Source: Flavipsychrobacter sp. (lineage in GTDB: Bacteria; Bacteroidota; Bacteroidia; Chitinophagales; Chitinophagaceae). From it: a stretch of DNA of 64,000 nt. The notes under the pieces are model-generated. The model did no database searches, was not told where the DNA came from, and saw only the letters and a program-made list of their open reading frames with translations. The DNA is taken from the NCBI GenBank assembly GCA_041392855.1, contig JAWKLD010000001.1, positions 1,536,001 to 1,600,000 of the forward strand. Direction: 5' to 3'. The position numbers were made by a program, and so were the translations under genes. Below are positions 26,798 through 34,479 of the stretch, piece after piece; the first letter of the stretch is position 1; every line of letters begins with the position of its first letter.

Positions 26798-27127
26798 ATG
26801 AATTGGAACGAACTACACGAAGAAGCACAACTCAGCACTATTATTGAAGAAAGTAAGACACAACCAGTGGTCATTTTCAAGCATAGTATACGCTGCTCTA
26901 TCAGCTCTATGGCTAAAACAAGACTGGAAAGAGAGGTACAACCAGAGGGTATAAAATTCTATTATTTAGACCTTATCCGCTACAGAGACATCTCTAATAA
27001 AGTGGCAGAGCTATTTCAAGTGCACCATGAGAGCCCACAAGTACTACTTATCAAAAATGGCGAATGTACCTTTGAGGAAAGCCATAACGGCATCAATATG
27101 AGTGAAATAGCGGAGCAAGCTGCTTAA
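26798..27127 (+). CDS. ytxJ: YtxJ-type bacilliredoxin-like (thioredoxin-fold) protein
   Basis: The 109-aa thioredoxin-fold protein has the family motif 'IFKHSIRCSISSMAKTRLE', a single active-site Cys (RCSIS) instead of CxxC. YtxJ/BrxC-type proteins are linked to bacillithiol redox chemistry and to reversing S-bacillithiolation. Several Bacteroidota make bacillithiol. No bshA/B/C gene is in the window. The 3' end is 1 nt from the convergent MATE gene. Confidence 0.85.
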   Translation: MNWNELHEEAQLSTIIEESKTQPVVIFKHSIRCSISSMAKTRLEREVQPEGIKFYYLDLIRYRDISNKVAELFQVHHESPQVLLIKNGECTFEESHNGINMSEIAEQAA

Positions 27128-27128
27128 A

Positions 27129-28460
27129 CTACACCGATTTCCCTTTCCACTTGCCTGTACGCAAATAAAGTGTACAGGCTATGGTCAAAGTACCCCAGTA
27201 CACAAACTCAGACATCCAAGCCCAGTGTAGCGGCAATCTCATTTGCTCAATGGCAATGGTACAGTACAAGATATAAGAAAGCACACAACCTATTTCGATA
27301 AATAGGTTCACTCGTGTATTACCTGTCCCCATCACACCATTAAACAAGACTGTGGCAACGCCCATTAGTACCGACGATATTGCTACTATACGCAAACTAG
27401 GGATGGCTAGCTTTATCATTTCAGCGTCGTCCCTATAAAGGCTTAGAAACTCAACAGGGAAGATAACCAGCAATATACCTAGCATAGCGGCATAGGCTAC
27501 TGCTATTTTAATGGTCCTGATAATGACAGGGATCACCAACCGTTGCTTGCCCTGCCCTATCACATTACTCACCATTGTATTACAAGAAGCTGCTAATGAC
27601 CAGAGACCAATACCTGCTACACCAAATACACTTCTTAATACTTGACTTACTGCCAACTCTCTTGTGCCAAGATGCTCTACATATATAAAAAATATCTGCC
27701 ACCCTCCTATACTGAATAAGAACTGTACTATGAGAGGAGCTGCCACTATAAGCGATTGCTTGGCTAACGGGAAATCAAAGCTTTTCGACTCTAGTATAGG
27801 ATATTTCACCTGCATCTTCTTAGCATAAAAAATGCCATACATCACTATTACGAAAACCACTTCTGATATCACCGAGGCCAAAGCCGCACCTTCCATACCC
27901 ATTTCAGGCAAGCCCAAAGCCCCGAATATCAACCCGTAGTCCAGCACTATATTCACTGCATTAGCAGCAATAGAACCATGAATCAAGTATTTGGACTGAC
28001 CAGTAGCGATATAAAACGCATTGGCCAACTGCGTAAGCATAAGAAAAGGTAAGCCCCACATACGTACATTTAGGAAAGAAATACTTAGATCAGCATTTTT
28101 TGTATCATGAAGTGTTGCCGTAAATATTGCAGGAGCAGCAAACATCGCAATACCCATAAGCAGGATACCAAATACCAGACACAGCATCATCCCATTGGTA
28201 AAGGTTTTGGCCAAACCCTTATAATTACCTTCGCCTGCCCTGCGAGACAGCTGCACTTGTATACCATTAGTTAGCCCCACACCAACCATCGCCAATATCA
28301 AATAGAAAATACCTGCCATACCATTGGCGCCAAGCTCACGCTCCCCTAAACGACCCAGGAAAACAGTATCGGTCAGAAAGCTAATCTGAGGTATAAGCAT
28401 AGCTACCGCAATAGGGGCTGATAGCTTTATTATGTCTTTATTTGATATAGATAATTGCAC
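27129..28460 (-). CDS. MATE-family multidrug/cation efflux transporter
   Basis: The protein is about 443 aa with twelve hydrophobic helices and the MATE pattern: 'KLSAPIAVAMLIPQISFLTD' in helix 1, 'FLGRLGERELGANGMAG', and 'GIGLWSLAASCNTMVSN' in the second half. It probably exports organic cations or drugs using Na+ or H+. The start is uncertain. The frame is open to a TTG at 28544, but a TAnnTTTG element at 28542-28549 would lie over that codon. A GTG at 28460 (just before 'QLSISNKDII') was therefore chosen, and GTGs at 28487 and 28499 are alternatives. No ATG is available. Confidence 0.88.
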   Translation of the reverse strand: MQLSISNKDIIKLSAPIAVAMLIPQISFLTDTVFLGRLGERELGANGMAGIFYLILAMVGVGLTNGIQVQLSRRAGEGNYKGLAKTFTNGMMLCLVFGILLMGIAMFAAPAIFTATLHDTKNADLSISFLNVRMWGLPFLMLTQLANAFYIATGQSKYLIHGSIAANAVNIVLDYGLIFGALGLPEMGMEGAALASVISEVVFVIVMYGIFYAKKMQVKYPILESKSFDFPLAKQSLIVAAPLIVQFLFSIGGWQIFFIYVEHLGTRELAVSQVLRSVFGVAGIGLWSLAASCNTMVSNVIGQGKQRLVIPVIIRTIKIAVAYAAMLGILLVIFPVEFLSLYRDDAEMIKLAIPSLRIVAISSVLMGVATVLFNGVMGTGNTRVNLFIEIGCVLSYILYCTIAIEQMRLPLHWAWMSEFVYWGTLTIACTLYLRTGKWKGKSV

Positions 28461-28541
28461 AGTTCTGGTTACTCGCTTTAAAAACACAGTAAAAAGCACG
28501 AACTTTGTATTTTGTGCCCACTTGCATTTTCGTAAGTGTCG

Positions 28542-28549
28542 CAAATTTA
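28542..28549 (-). promoter_or_regulatory. -7 element (TAAATTTG) for the MATE gene
   Basis: TAAATTTG on the minus strand matches TAnnTTTG and lies about 80 nt upstream of the chosen GTG start. No good TTTG is found at the standard distance. Confidence 0.35.
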
Positions 28550-28570
28550 TTCTATAATTGTGTGCTTTCT

Positions 28571-29413
28571 ATGTCTGAGCTAACAAATACTGCATTTAAC
28601 CAACAGGTTTATAAGATCCATACAGGAGATTCTCTACTTTCTCAAGTAGAGAAGGTGATTTTGGTATTATTTCCTAGAGGCATATCGGTAGCTGGCTTTA
28701 GTGAACGTGGCGATCTATTGACGATACGCTACAACGATTATAAAAGTGACCTGCCTACATGGATACTCGATTTCTTCGAGCATCAGTTCTTAAACGACTC
28801 CATGCTGTCTACGCCGCACAAGGTAGTAGCAACATTTGTAGCTACGGAAAAATCTCTTTTGATACCAGACACACTGTATAAAAAAGAGGAGGCAGAAAAC
28901 TGGTTGAGGCAATTATACTTTATAGAAAGTAATGAAATAATATCTCCATACAGTGTGCGCGAAGACAATGCCTACTATATGTATGCTTGGCCATCGGCGA
29001 TACAAAGCCTGATAGGCAGATACTTTACCAGAGCTAAGATATTACCATTCGCTTCTTATCAATTCTACAAGCCTTTTAAGGCCGAATGCTCTATGCAATG
29101 CAGCATAGGCAGTGATGAGGTATATGCTACTCTCTACAAAAACAGAACATTACATTGGCATCAGGTATTCCCGTACAACAATGTGGAAGATATTGCCTTT
29201 CGTTTGAAACATGCTTGTAAGGAGAACGGTATAGACTATGGAGAGCTAAGCCTACAATGTACCGCTACCAATCGTAATCTTTCAGACCTGATAACAGGAC
29301 TATCTCAATACTTCCCTGATTTGAAAGACGGCAGCAGCAATGTAGTATCTAACGACCGTAGCTGGACAAGCACTATCTATTTATTACAACAATTATACGC
29401 ATGCGCATTATAG
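28571..29413 (+). CDS. DUF3822-family protein
   Basis: The 280-aa soluble protein starts at ATG 28571 (MSELTNTAFNQQ). Length, layout and position directly before rsmD fit the DUF3822 family of Bacteroidota. It looks like two related halves, each with an actin-like strand pattern, for example 'VILVLFPRGISVAGFSERGD' and 'SIGSDEVYATLYKNRTLHWH'. No catalytic residues can be named. The last 13 nt overlap the rsmD start, so translation is coupled. Function unknown; the link to rRNA methylation is by context only. Confidence 0.8.
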   Translation: MSELTNTAFNQQVYKIHTGDSLLSQVEKVILVLFPRGISVAGFSERGDLLTIRYNDYKSDLPTWILDFFEHQFLNDSMLSTPHKVVATFVATEKSLLIPDTLYKKEEAENWLRQLYFIESNEIISPYSVREDNAYYMYAWPSAIQSLIGRYFTRAKILPFASYQFYKPFKAECSMQCSIGSDEVYATLYKNRTLHWHQVFPYNNVEDIAFRLKHACKENGIDYGELSLQCTATNRNLSDLITGLSQYFPDLKDGSSNVVSNDRSWTSTIYLLQQLYACAL

Positions 29414-29943
29414 GAGGAGAATTTAGAGGCAGGAAATTTACACCGCCGGCTAAAACTCCTGCAAGACCTACAACAGACTTAGCCAAAGAAGGACTGTTCA
29501 ACACCCTTATGAACATGATGGATCTTGAAGGCGCTAAAACCTGTGATATATTTGGCGGTACAGGGAGCATTAGTTATGAGCTGGCCTCACGCGGTGCTAC
29601 AGACCTCACCCTAATAGAACAAGATAGAGGAAACATCAATTTCATCATAAAGACGATAAAGACTTTAGGTATAGAAGACCGCTTCAATATTATCAAAGGC
29701 GATGTTTTTCGCTTTATGAAGAACAGTACCGACCAATACGATTTTATCTTCGCCGGCCCTCCATATGCTTTACAAAACATCGACGATATACCGATGTTAG
29801 TGTTTGACAGAAAGATGTTGGCACCTGATGGTATCTTTGTGCATGAACACACTCCTCGCAACGACTATCAGCAGCATCCCAACTTTTTGAAGATGAAGAA
29901 CTACGGTACAACCGTTTTTACTTATTTTCACAACATAGACTAA
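29401..29943 (+). CDS. rsmD: 16S rRNA (guanine(966)-N2)-methyltransferase RsmD
   Basis: The 180-aa class I methyltransferase has the RsmD opening 'MRIIGGEFRGRKFTPP', 'ARPTTDLAKEGLFN', the SAM motif 'CDIFGGTGSISYELASRG', and 'DFIFAGPPYAL' as motif IV. The usual DPPY is GPPY here (Gly119, codon GGC), a departure at a residue that normally contacts the target base. The other motifs are normal. It starts within the DUF3822 gene and is followed after 7 nt by coaD, so these form one operon. Confidence 0.92.
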   Translation: MRIIGGEFRGRKFTPPAKTPARPTTDLAKEGLFNTLMNMMDLEGAKTCDIFGGTGSISYELASRGATDLTLIEQDRGNINFIIKTIKTLGIEDRFNIIKGDVFRFMKNSTDQYDFIFAGPPYALQNIDDIPMLVFDRKMLAPDGIFVHEHTPRNDYQQHPNFLKMKNYGTTVFTYFHNID

Positions 29944-29950
29944 ACTGCTT

Positions 29951-30409
29951 ATGGAAAGGATATGTTTATTTCCAGGAACATTTGACCCGATAACCAAAGG
30001 CCACGTAGACCTGATAGAACGCTCGCTACCGCTATTTGACAAAATAATAGTAGGCATAGGTACCAACAGCACTAAGCAGCCCATGTTTACTTTAGAGCAA
30101 CGCATGGAGTGGATAAACAATATCTTCCAAAACGAACCTAAAGTAGAAGTAGGCACTTATAGCGGACTTACAGTAAACTACTGCAATGAGATAGGAGCAA
30201 AATTCATCATGAGGGGCATACGCTACATAACAGATTTTGAATATGAGCGCGCTATTGCCGACATGAACCGATCTTTAACGAATAGCGTAGAAACTATTTT
30301 CCTAAGCTGTAGACCTGAGTACTCCACATTATCCTCTACACTGGTAAGAGAAGTGTTACGTTATGGAGGTGATGTAAGTGAGTTTTTGCCAGAAGCTGTA
30401 AAGCCTTAA
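29951..30409 (+). CDS. coaD: Phosphopantetheine adenylyltransferase CoaD
   Basis: The 152-aa enzyme transfers AMP from ATP to 4'-phosphopantetheine to make dephospho-CoA. The nucleotidyltransferase motif 'FPGTFDPITKGH' (TxGH) is at the N-terminus. 'MRGIRYITDFEYERAIADMN' and the C-terminal 'YSTLSSTLVREVLRYGGDVS' (SSTxVR) are fully conserved. It lies 7 nt after rsmD, the common rsmD-coaD pairing. Confidence 0.97.
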   Translation: MERICLFPGTFDPITKGHVDLIERSLPLFDKIIVGIGTNSTKQPMFTLEQRMEWINNIFQNEPKVEVGTYSGLTVNYCNEIGAKFIMRGIRYITDFEYERAIADMNRSLTNSVETIFLSCRPEYSTLSSTLVREVLRYGGDVSEFLPEAVKP

Positions 30410-30422
30410 TCTCAACTATATT

Positions 30423-30977
30423 ATGGGCAGCATTAAAGGCTATGCTATCATTTTTCTTATCTACCTACTTTTCAAAGGCTGCAATTATGCTCAAATGGAA
30501 AAGACTGAAGGCACCGTTATAGACCAAGAGACCTTTACTTATGGTAGTGCTTTTAGAGGTGGTGGCGGCAGAGATATTGTACCATATCCCATAGCAAAGT
30601 TTAAAGGTCCTGCGAGAAAAACAAGACCTAATATTGATTTTTCGTCACTAAGCAGACAAGAATTGGACTCCATTCATCAATATGCAACAGCAGCTGGCCC
30701 TGAGTTTAGTGTATCAAATGCTATCAACAACTACCTAGACTACAAGAGAAGCATATTAGTAGAAAGCACCGATTATATAACAACAGAACCTACTGGAGCT
30801 TATTTTTTTAAAGAGTACAAAATGGGAGAAAAGGTTAAAGTGATCTATGACCAACCCGACAATGCTATTGTTTGCACTTTATTTAGTTTCTGGTTCACAC
30901 TCCCTTCCTTATCTATTCTCATATTACTATGCCTAGTTTGGACGGGCATATACCGTATAAAAACAAAACAGTATTGA
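30423..30977 (+). CDS. DUF3592-like two-helix membrane protein
   Basis: The 184-aa protein has an N-terminal hydrophobic segment ('YAIIFLIYLLFKG'), an exported strand-rich region with 'RGGGGRDIVPYPIAKFKGPA', and 'YKMGEKVKVIYDQPDNAIV' directly before a C-terminal helix. The 'YPIAKF ... GEKVKVIYDP' frame is that of DUF3592 proteins. It starts 13 nt after coaD and may ride in that operon. Function unknown. Confidence 0.75.
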   Translation: MGSIKGYAIIFLIYLLFKGCNYAQMEKTEGTVIDQETFTYGSAFRGGGGRDIVPYPIAKFKGPARKTRPNIDFSSLSRQELDSIHQYATAAGPEFSVSNAINNYLDYKRSILVESTDYITTEPTGAYFFKEYKMGEKVKVIYDQPDNAIVCTLFSFWFTLPSLSILILLCLVWTGIYRIKTKQY

Positions 30978-31008
30978 TAAAAGTAATATAGTATAGCAGA
31001 TACATTAT

Positions 31009-31016
31009 ACTTTTGT
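31009..31016 (+). promoter_or_regulatory. -7 element (TACTTTTG) for nrtR
   Basis: TACTTTTG matches TAnnTTTG and ends 18 nt before the nrtR ATG. It lies in an imperfect inverted repeat (AAAAGTA at 30980-30986, TACTTTT at 31009-31015). Confidence 0.45.
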
Positions 31017-31034
31017 TCTTAGAAATAGACGCCG

Positions 31035-31727
31035 ATGAGTATTGAACAAAATATAAAAGTTGCGGTTGATGCAGTCGTCTTTGGCTATACTGACAATCAA
31101 TTGCAGGTACTTTTAATAAAACAAAAATATGGACAACAGAAGGGCAACTGGGCTTTGCCCGGAGGGTTTGTGCAAGACAAGGAGTCTTTAAAAGTAGCTG
31201 TACTAAGAGAGTTAAAAGAAGAAACCGGAGTTGAGGCTAACTATATAGAACAGCTCTATACATTCGGAGATGATGTAGATCGAGATAAAAGAGCAAGGGT
31301 TATCAGTGTATCTTATTTGGCTCTACTAAATCCTAGCAACTATATACTTAAAGCTACTACAGACGCTATTGACGCCAAATGGCATCACATAGACGACCTA
31401 CCCAAACTTGCTTACGACCATAATAAAATAATACCCAAAGGCCTTGAACGACTTAAAGCTAAGATCATTTATCAACCCATAGGCTTTGAACTGCTAGACG
31501 CATTATTCCCTTTTTCTGATTTAGAGAATCTATACCAAACGATACTTGACAAAAAAATTGACCGCAGAAACTTTAGGAAAAAGATATTAAGCTTTGACAT
31601 TCTAAAAGAAACCAGCAAAATACAAAACATAGGAAGCGGTCGCCCAGCAAGGCTTTACAAGTTCAACAAAGCCAAATATAAAGCTCTAGAAAAAGAAGGT
31701 TTCATCTTCGATATCAAATTAGCGTAA
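31035..31727 (+). CDS. nrtR: NrtR-type Nudix-domain transcriptional regulator of NAD metabolism
   Basis: The 230-aa protein combines an N-terminal Nudix domain (about 5-150) with a C-terminal winged helix (about 155-225, 'IDRRNFRKKILSFDILKET' and 'GSGRPARLYKFN'). NrtR proteins repress NAD-synthesis or salvage genes and are released by ADP-ribose bound in the Nudix pocket. Here the full Nudix box GX5EX7REUXEEXGU is intact (Gly44 to Val66), so hydrolase activity cannot be excluded. It is followed by prs and nadV, and two related palindromes between nrtR and prs are candidate operators. Related Bacteroidota members can control sugar genes instead; the neighbours argue for NAD. Confidence 0.88.
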   Translation: MSIEQNIKVAVDAVVFGYTDNQLQVLLIKQKYGQQKGNWALPGGFVQDKESLKVAVLRELKEETGVEANYIEQLYTFGDDVDRDKRARVISVSYLALLNPSNYILKATTDAIDAKWHHIDDLPKLAYDHNKIIPKGLERLKAKIIYQPIGFELLDALFPFSDLENLYQTILDKKIDRRNFRKKILSFDILKETSKIQNIGSGRPARLYKFNKAKYKALEKEGFIFDIKLA

Positions 31728-31740
31728 AAAATACGCAATA
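31718..31740. promoter_or_regulatory. Candidate NrtR operator 1 (upstream copy)
   Basis: This palindrome overlaps the nrtR stop codon: GCGTA (31722-31726), five A, TACGC (31732-31736). Over 23 nt it matches the second site at 31771-31793 in 16 positions, with shared core G-y-GTAAA and ACGCAA. It lies just upstream of the prs promoter. Confidence 0.45.
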
Positions 31741-31744
31741 ATAT

Positions 31745-31775
31745 TTTGTCGAATAGAAGAAAGCATCTACATTTG
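31745..31775 (+). promoter_or_regulatory. prs-nadV promoter (TTTG-N19-TACATTTG)
   Basis: TTTG at 31745-31748, a 19-nt spacer and TACATTTG at 31768-31775 match the Bacteroidota promoter consensus exactly. Transcription would begin near 31782, about 10 nt before the prs ATG. Candidate operator 2 covers the -7 element and the start. Confidence 0.65.
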
Positions 31776-31793
31776 TGTAAATTAAACGCAAAT
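31771..31793. promoter_or_regulatory. Candidate NrtR operator 2 (over the promoter and start codon)
   Basis: ATTTGTGT (31771-31778) and ACGCAAAT (31786-31793) form an inverted repeat with 7 of 8 matching pairs and a 7-nt AT-rich centre. It overlaps the -7 element and the first two bases of the prs start codon, a position suited to repression. Confidence 0.45.
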
Positions 31794-32628
31794 GTTACTT
31801 CATCTAGATAAACAATTCAGCCCTTACAAAGGAGAAAGAATAGAATATGAATTATTCAGATTTGCTGGAGGAGAACCTCATATAAAGATATTAACAAAGA
31901 TAGACGCTAGTACTCCTGTAATGATCACTAGCAGGATAAAGGATTTTAGAGATATAGGTGATTTACTAACTGCAGTAGATGCATTAAAAAACATGGGAAT
32001 CAACAATATATCGTTAACTATACCCTATTTCCCAGGAGCAAGACAAGACAGAATAAATGCTACTGGTGAAGCATTGACCATAAAAGTATATACTGACCTG
32101 ATCAATAGTTTACAGTTGAACAAGGTTATTATCTTTGACCCTCACTCTGACGTAACACCTGCTTTGTTGAACAACTGTCATATGATCAACAACCATGAAT
32201 TTGTAAAAAAAATAACCCAAAAATTGAGCAGTAACCTGAAACTAATCTCTCCTGACGGTGGTGCACTGAAAAAAATATACAAACTAGCTAGTTACCTCAA
32301 ACATTACGATGTTGTAGAATGTTCTAAAACAAGAGATACAACAACAGGACAGCTATCAGGCTTTAGGGTTTATACAAAAGATCTAAACCAGCAAGACTGT
32401 GTTATAGTAGATGACATTTGTGATGGAGGTGGTACGTTCATAGGGCTTGCTAAAGAATTGAAAAAGAAGAATGCAGGTAAACTATACCTTATAGTAAGTC
32501 ATGGTATTTTCAGCAAAGGTCTTGATGAATTAAAAAAGCAGTTCGAACATATTTACACTACTGATTCATTTAAAACCAATGAACCCGATGATCAACTAAC
32601 AGAAATTAACCTATCTACAATTTTATAA
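31792..32628 (+). CDS. PRPP-synthetase-family protein linked to NadV (possible ADP-ribose pyrophosphate synthetase)
   Basis: The 278-aa protein is shorter than ordinary ribose-phosphate pyrophosphokinases (about 310 aa). It keeps the ATP motif GARQDR (82-87), the metal motif 'IIFDPHSDVTP', 'LISPDGGALKK' and the PRPP-type loop. That loop reads VDDICDGGGTF (206-216), with DGGGT instead of the usual DTGGT that holds the 5'-phosphate of ribose-5-phosphate. The annotated role is making PRPP for the downstream NadV. An alternative is the Adps enzyme of the phage NARP1 pathway, a Prs homologue that pyrophosphorylates ADP-ribose; this is inference from context and loop change. nadV starts 10 nt later. 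Confidence 0.85.
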   Translation: MLLHLDKQFSPYKGERIEYELFRFAGGEPHIKILTKIDASTPVMITSRIKDFRDIGDLLTAVDALKNMGINNISLTIPYFPGARQDRINATGEALTIKVYTDLINSLQLNKVIIFDPHSDVTPALLNNCHMINNHEFVKKITQKLSSNLKLISPDGGALKKIYKLASYLKHYDVVECSKTRDTTTGQLSGFRVYTKDLNQQDCVIVDDICDGGGTFIGLAKELKKKNAGKLYLIVSHGIFSKGLDELKKQFEHIYTTDSFKTNEPDDQLTEINLSTIL

Positions 32629-32638
32629 ACACACGATT

Positions 32639-34096
32639 ATGAATCCGCTATTATATACCGACGGCTACAAAGTAGACCACAGAAGACAATACCCTGAACA
32701 TACAACCATGGTGTACTCTAACTGGACACCAAGACAGAGTAGAATAAAAGGCGTGGATAATGTTATACTATTTGGCTTACAGTACTTCATAAAAAAGTAT
32801 ATGATCGAAGATTTTCAACACAACTTCTTTGACCAACCAAAAGAGAAGATCGTAACACAGTATAGCAAACGTATCAACAACTATCTTGGAGAAAACAAAG
32901 TAGGCACAGAACACATTGCTGCTTTGCATGACTTGGGATATTTACCAATAATTATTAAAGCAATACCGGAAGGAGATAGCGTGCCTTTAAGAACGCCTAT
33001 GTTCACTGTATACAATACACTTCCTGATTTCTTTTGGTTAACCAACTATTTTGAAACCATTCTATCAACTACTGTGTGGCTACCTTGTACCTCTGCCACA
33101 ATAGCACTGCAATATAGAAGGCTATTAGACAGTTATGCTAAGGAAACATCTACAGCAGAAGAAATGGTGAACTGGCAAGGTCATGACTTTTCTATGCGTG
33201 GCATGGCTGGGCTGGAAGCTGCAATGATGAGTGCTGCTGGTCATTTACTAAGCTTTACGGGAACAGATACGATACCAGCTATTGACTTCCTGGAAGAATA
33301 CTATAACGCAGATGCTGGGCAAGAGCTCATTGGAGGTTCTGTAGCTGCTACAGAGCATTCTGTAATGTGCATGGGCACTAATGAAGGTGAGCAAAACACT
33401 TTTGAACGACTAATAACCCAAATATATCCTAATGGTATAGTATCTATAGTATCTGACACATGGGACTTGTGGAAAGTACTGACCGAGTACTTACCAAACC
33501 TTAAAGAACAGATATTAGCAAGAGATGGCAAAGTTGTAATAAGACCTGATAGTGGAGACCCTGTTAATATCATTTGCGGTGATCCTAATGGAAAAACTAC
33601 AAAAGAGCAAAAGGGCGTGATCGAACTGCTTTGGGATGTATTCGGAGGTATAACTAACACAAAAGGTTATAAAGAATTGGATGCTCATATTGGAGCTATA
33701 TATGGGGATAGCATAACACTAGAAAGAGCAGAACAGATATGTAAGAGATTAAAAGACAAAGGTTTTGCATCTACAAACATTGTATTAGGTATCGGTTCTT
33801 TTACTTATCAATACAACACAAGAGACACCTTTGGGTTTGCTATGAAGGCAACATATGGAGAAGTAAATAGTGAAGGCAGGGCTATATATAAAAACCCTAT
33901 TACTGATGATGGCACCAAACGTTCTGCAAAGGGCCTGATAACATTGATCAAAGAAAATGGTGCATATAAAATGCTCGACAGCGTAAGTAAAGATGAAGAG
34001 CAAAAAGGTGAACTAAAAACGGTATACAAAGACGGAGTACTATTAGTAGACCATACGCTAAAAGACATAAGGGCACGAGTACAAAAGAACAGCTAA
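32639..34096 (+). CDS. nadV: Nicotinamide phosphoribosyltransferase NadV (NAMPT family)
   Basis: The 485-aa enzyme couples nicotinamide to an activated ribose pyrophosphate, normally PRPP, giving NMN. Signature parts are present: 'LYTDGYKVDHRRQYP' at the N-terminus, 'GTDTIPAIDFL' with the nicotinamide-side Asp, the catalytic His240 in 'ATEHSVM', 'SIVSDTWDLW', and RPDSGDP (302-308) for the phosphoribosyl part. It is the last gene of nrtR-prs-nadV. If the upstream protein makes ADP-ribose pyrophosphate, this one could be the Namat-type partner forming NAD+ directly. No terminator is evident. Confidence 0.94.
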   Translation: MNPLLYTDGYKVDHRRQYPEHTTMVYSNWTPRQSRIKGVDNVILFGLQYFIKKYMIEDFQHNFFDQPKEKIVTQYSKRINNYLGENKVGTEHIAALHDLGYLPIIIKAIPEGDSVPLRTPMFTVYNTLPDFFWLTNYFETILSTTVWLPCTSATIALQYRRLLDSYAKETSTAEEMVNWQGHDFSMRGMAGLEAAMMSAAGHLLSFTGTDTIPAIDFLEEYYNADAGQELIGGSVAATEHSVMCMGTNEGEQNTFERLITQIYPNGIVSIVSDTWDLWKVLTEYLPNLKEQILARDGKVVIRPDSGDPVNIICGDPNGKTTKEQKGVIELLWDVFGGITNTKGYKELDAHIGAIYGDSITLERAEQICKRLKDKGFASTNIVLGIGSFTYQYNTRDTFGFAMKATYGEVNSEGRAIYKNPITDDGTKRSAKGLITLIKENGAYKMLDSVSKDEEQKGELKTVYKDGVLLVDHTLKDIRARVQKNS

Positions 34097-34149
34097 TAGT
34101 TCTTACATACTTTAATTATGCTATTGTTTACTATTAGAGCGGGATATCT

Positions 34150-34332
34150 TTATCCTAATGCTTCCAACGCCTTGTATACTAAAATGGCTGGCCATACAAC
34201 TGCTTTCAGTACACCTAGCACACCGTCCCAAAAACCTGTAGCGTGTTGTATAAAGTAGATGAGCGCGCCAACAAAACCCATACTGTAAACTGAAGAAGAT
34301 CGTTCTACAACTTTCTTTTTTACTACTTGCAT
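34150..34332 (-). CDS. Small membrane protein (60 aa)
   Basis: The 60-residue protein has a basic N-terminus (VVKKKVVERSSSVYSMG), one hydrophobic segment ('FVGALIYFIQHATGFWDGVL') and a second weaker one ('LKAVVWPAILVYKAL'). The composition and regular layout look like a conserved small protein of Bacteroidota. It is probably inserted in the inner membrane. Function unknown. Confidence 0.6.
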   Translation of the reverse strand: MQVVKKKVVERSSSVYSMGFVGALIYFIQHATGFWDGVLGVLKAVVWPAILVYKALEALG

Positions 34333-34479
34333 GATAATATTAAGGTTGGTTATTAGGGCAAGTTAACAATAACCAATATATTAACACATGACAAATATCA
34401 CTTTTAAGAACTTCCATAGTAAGAATTTACTCATCAAGAACTAAACACTATAACCTTTCCTTTTTTATAATTAGTACTA

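Noticed and set aside
28461..28544. Extended MATE N-terminus from TTG 28544
   Set aside because: The extension is basic and unlike MATE proteins, and it would be read from bases inside the likely -7 element.
31722..31736. GCGTA/TACGC palindrome as the terminator of nrtR
   Set aside because: The 5-bp stem is too weak and has no following T-run. Similarity to the second palindrome at 31771 favours an operator.
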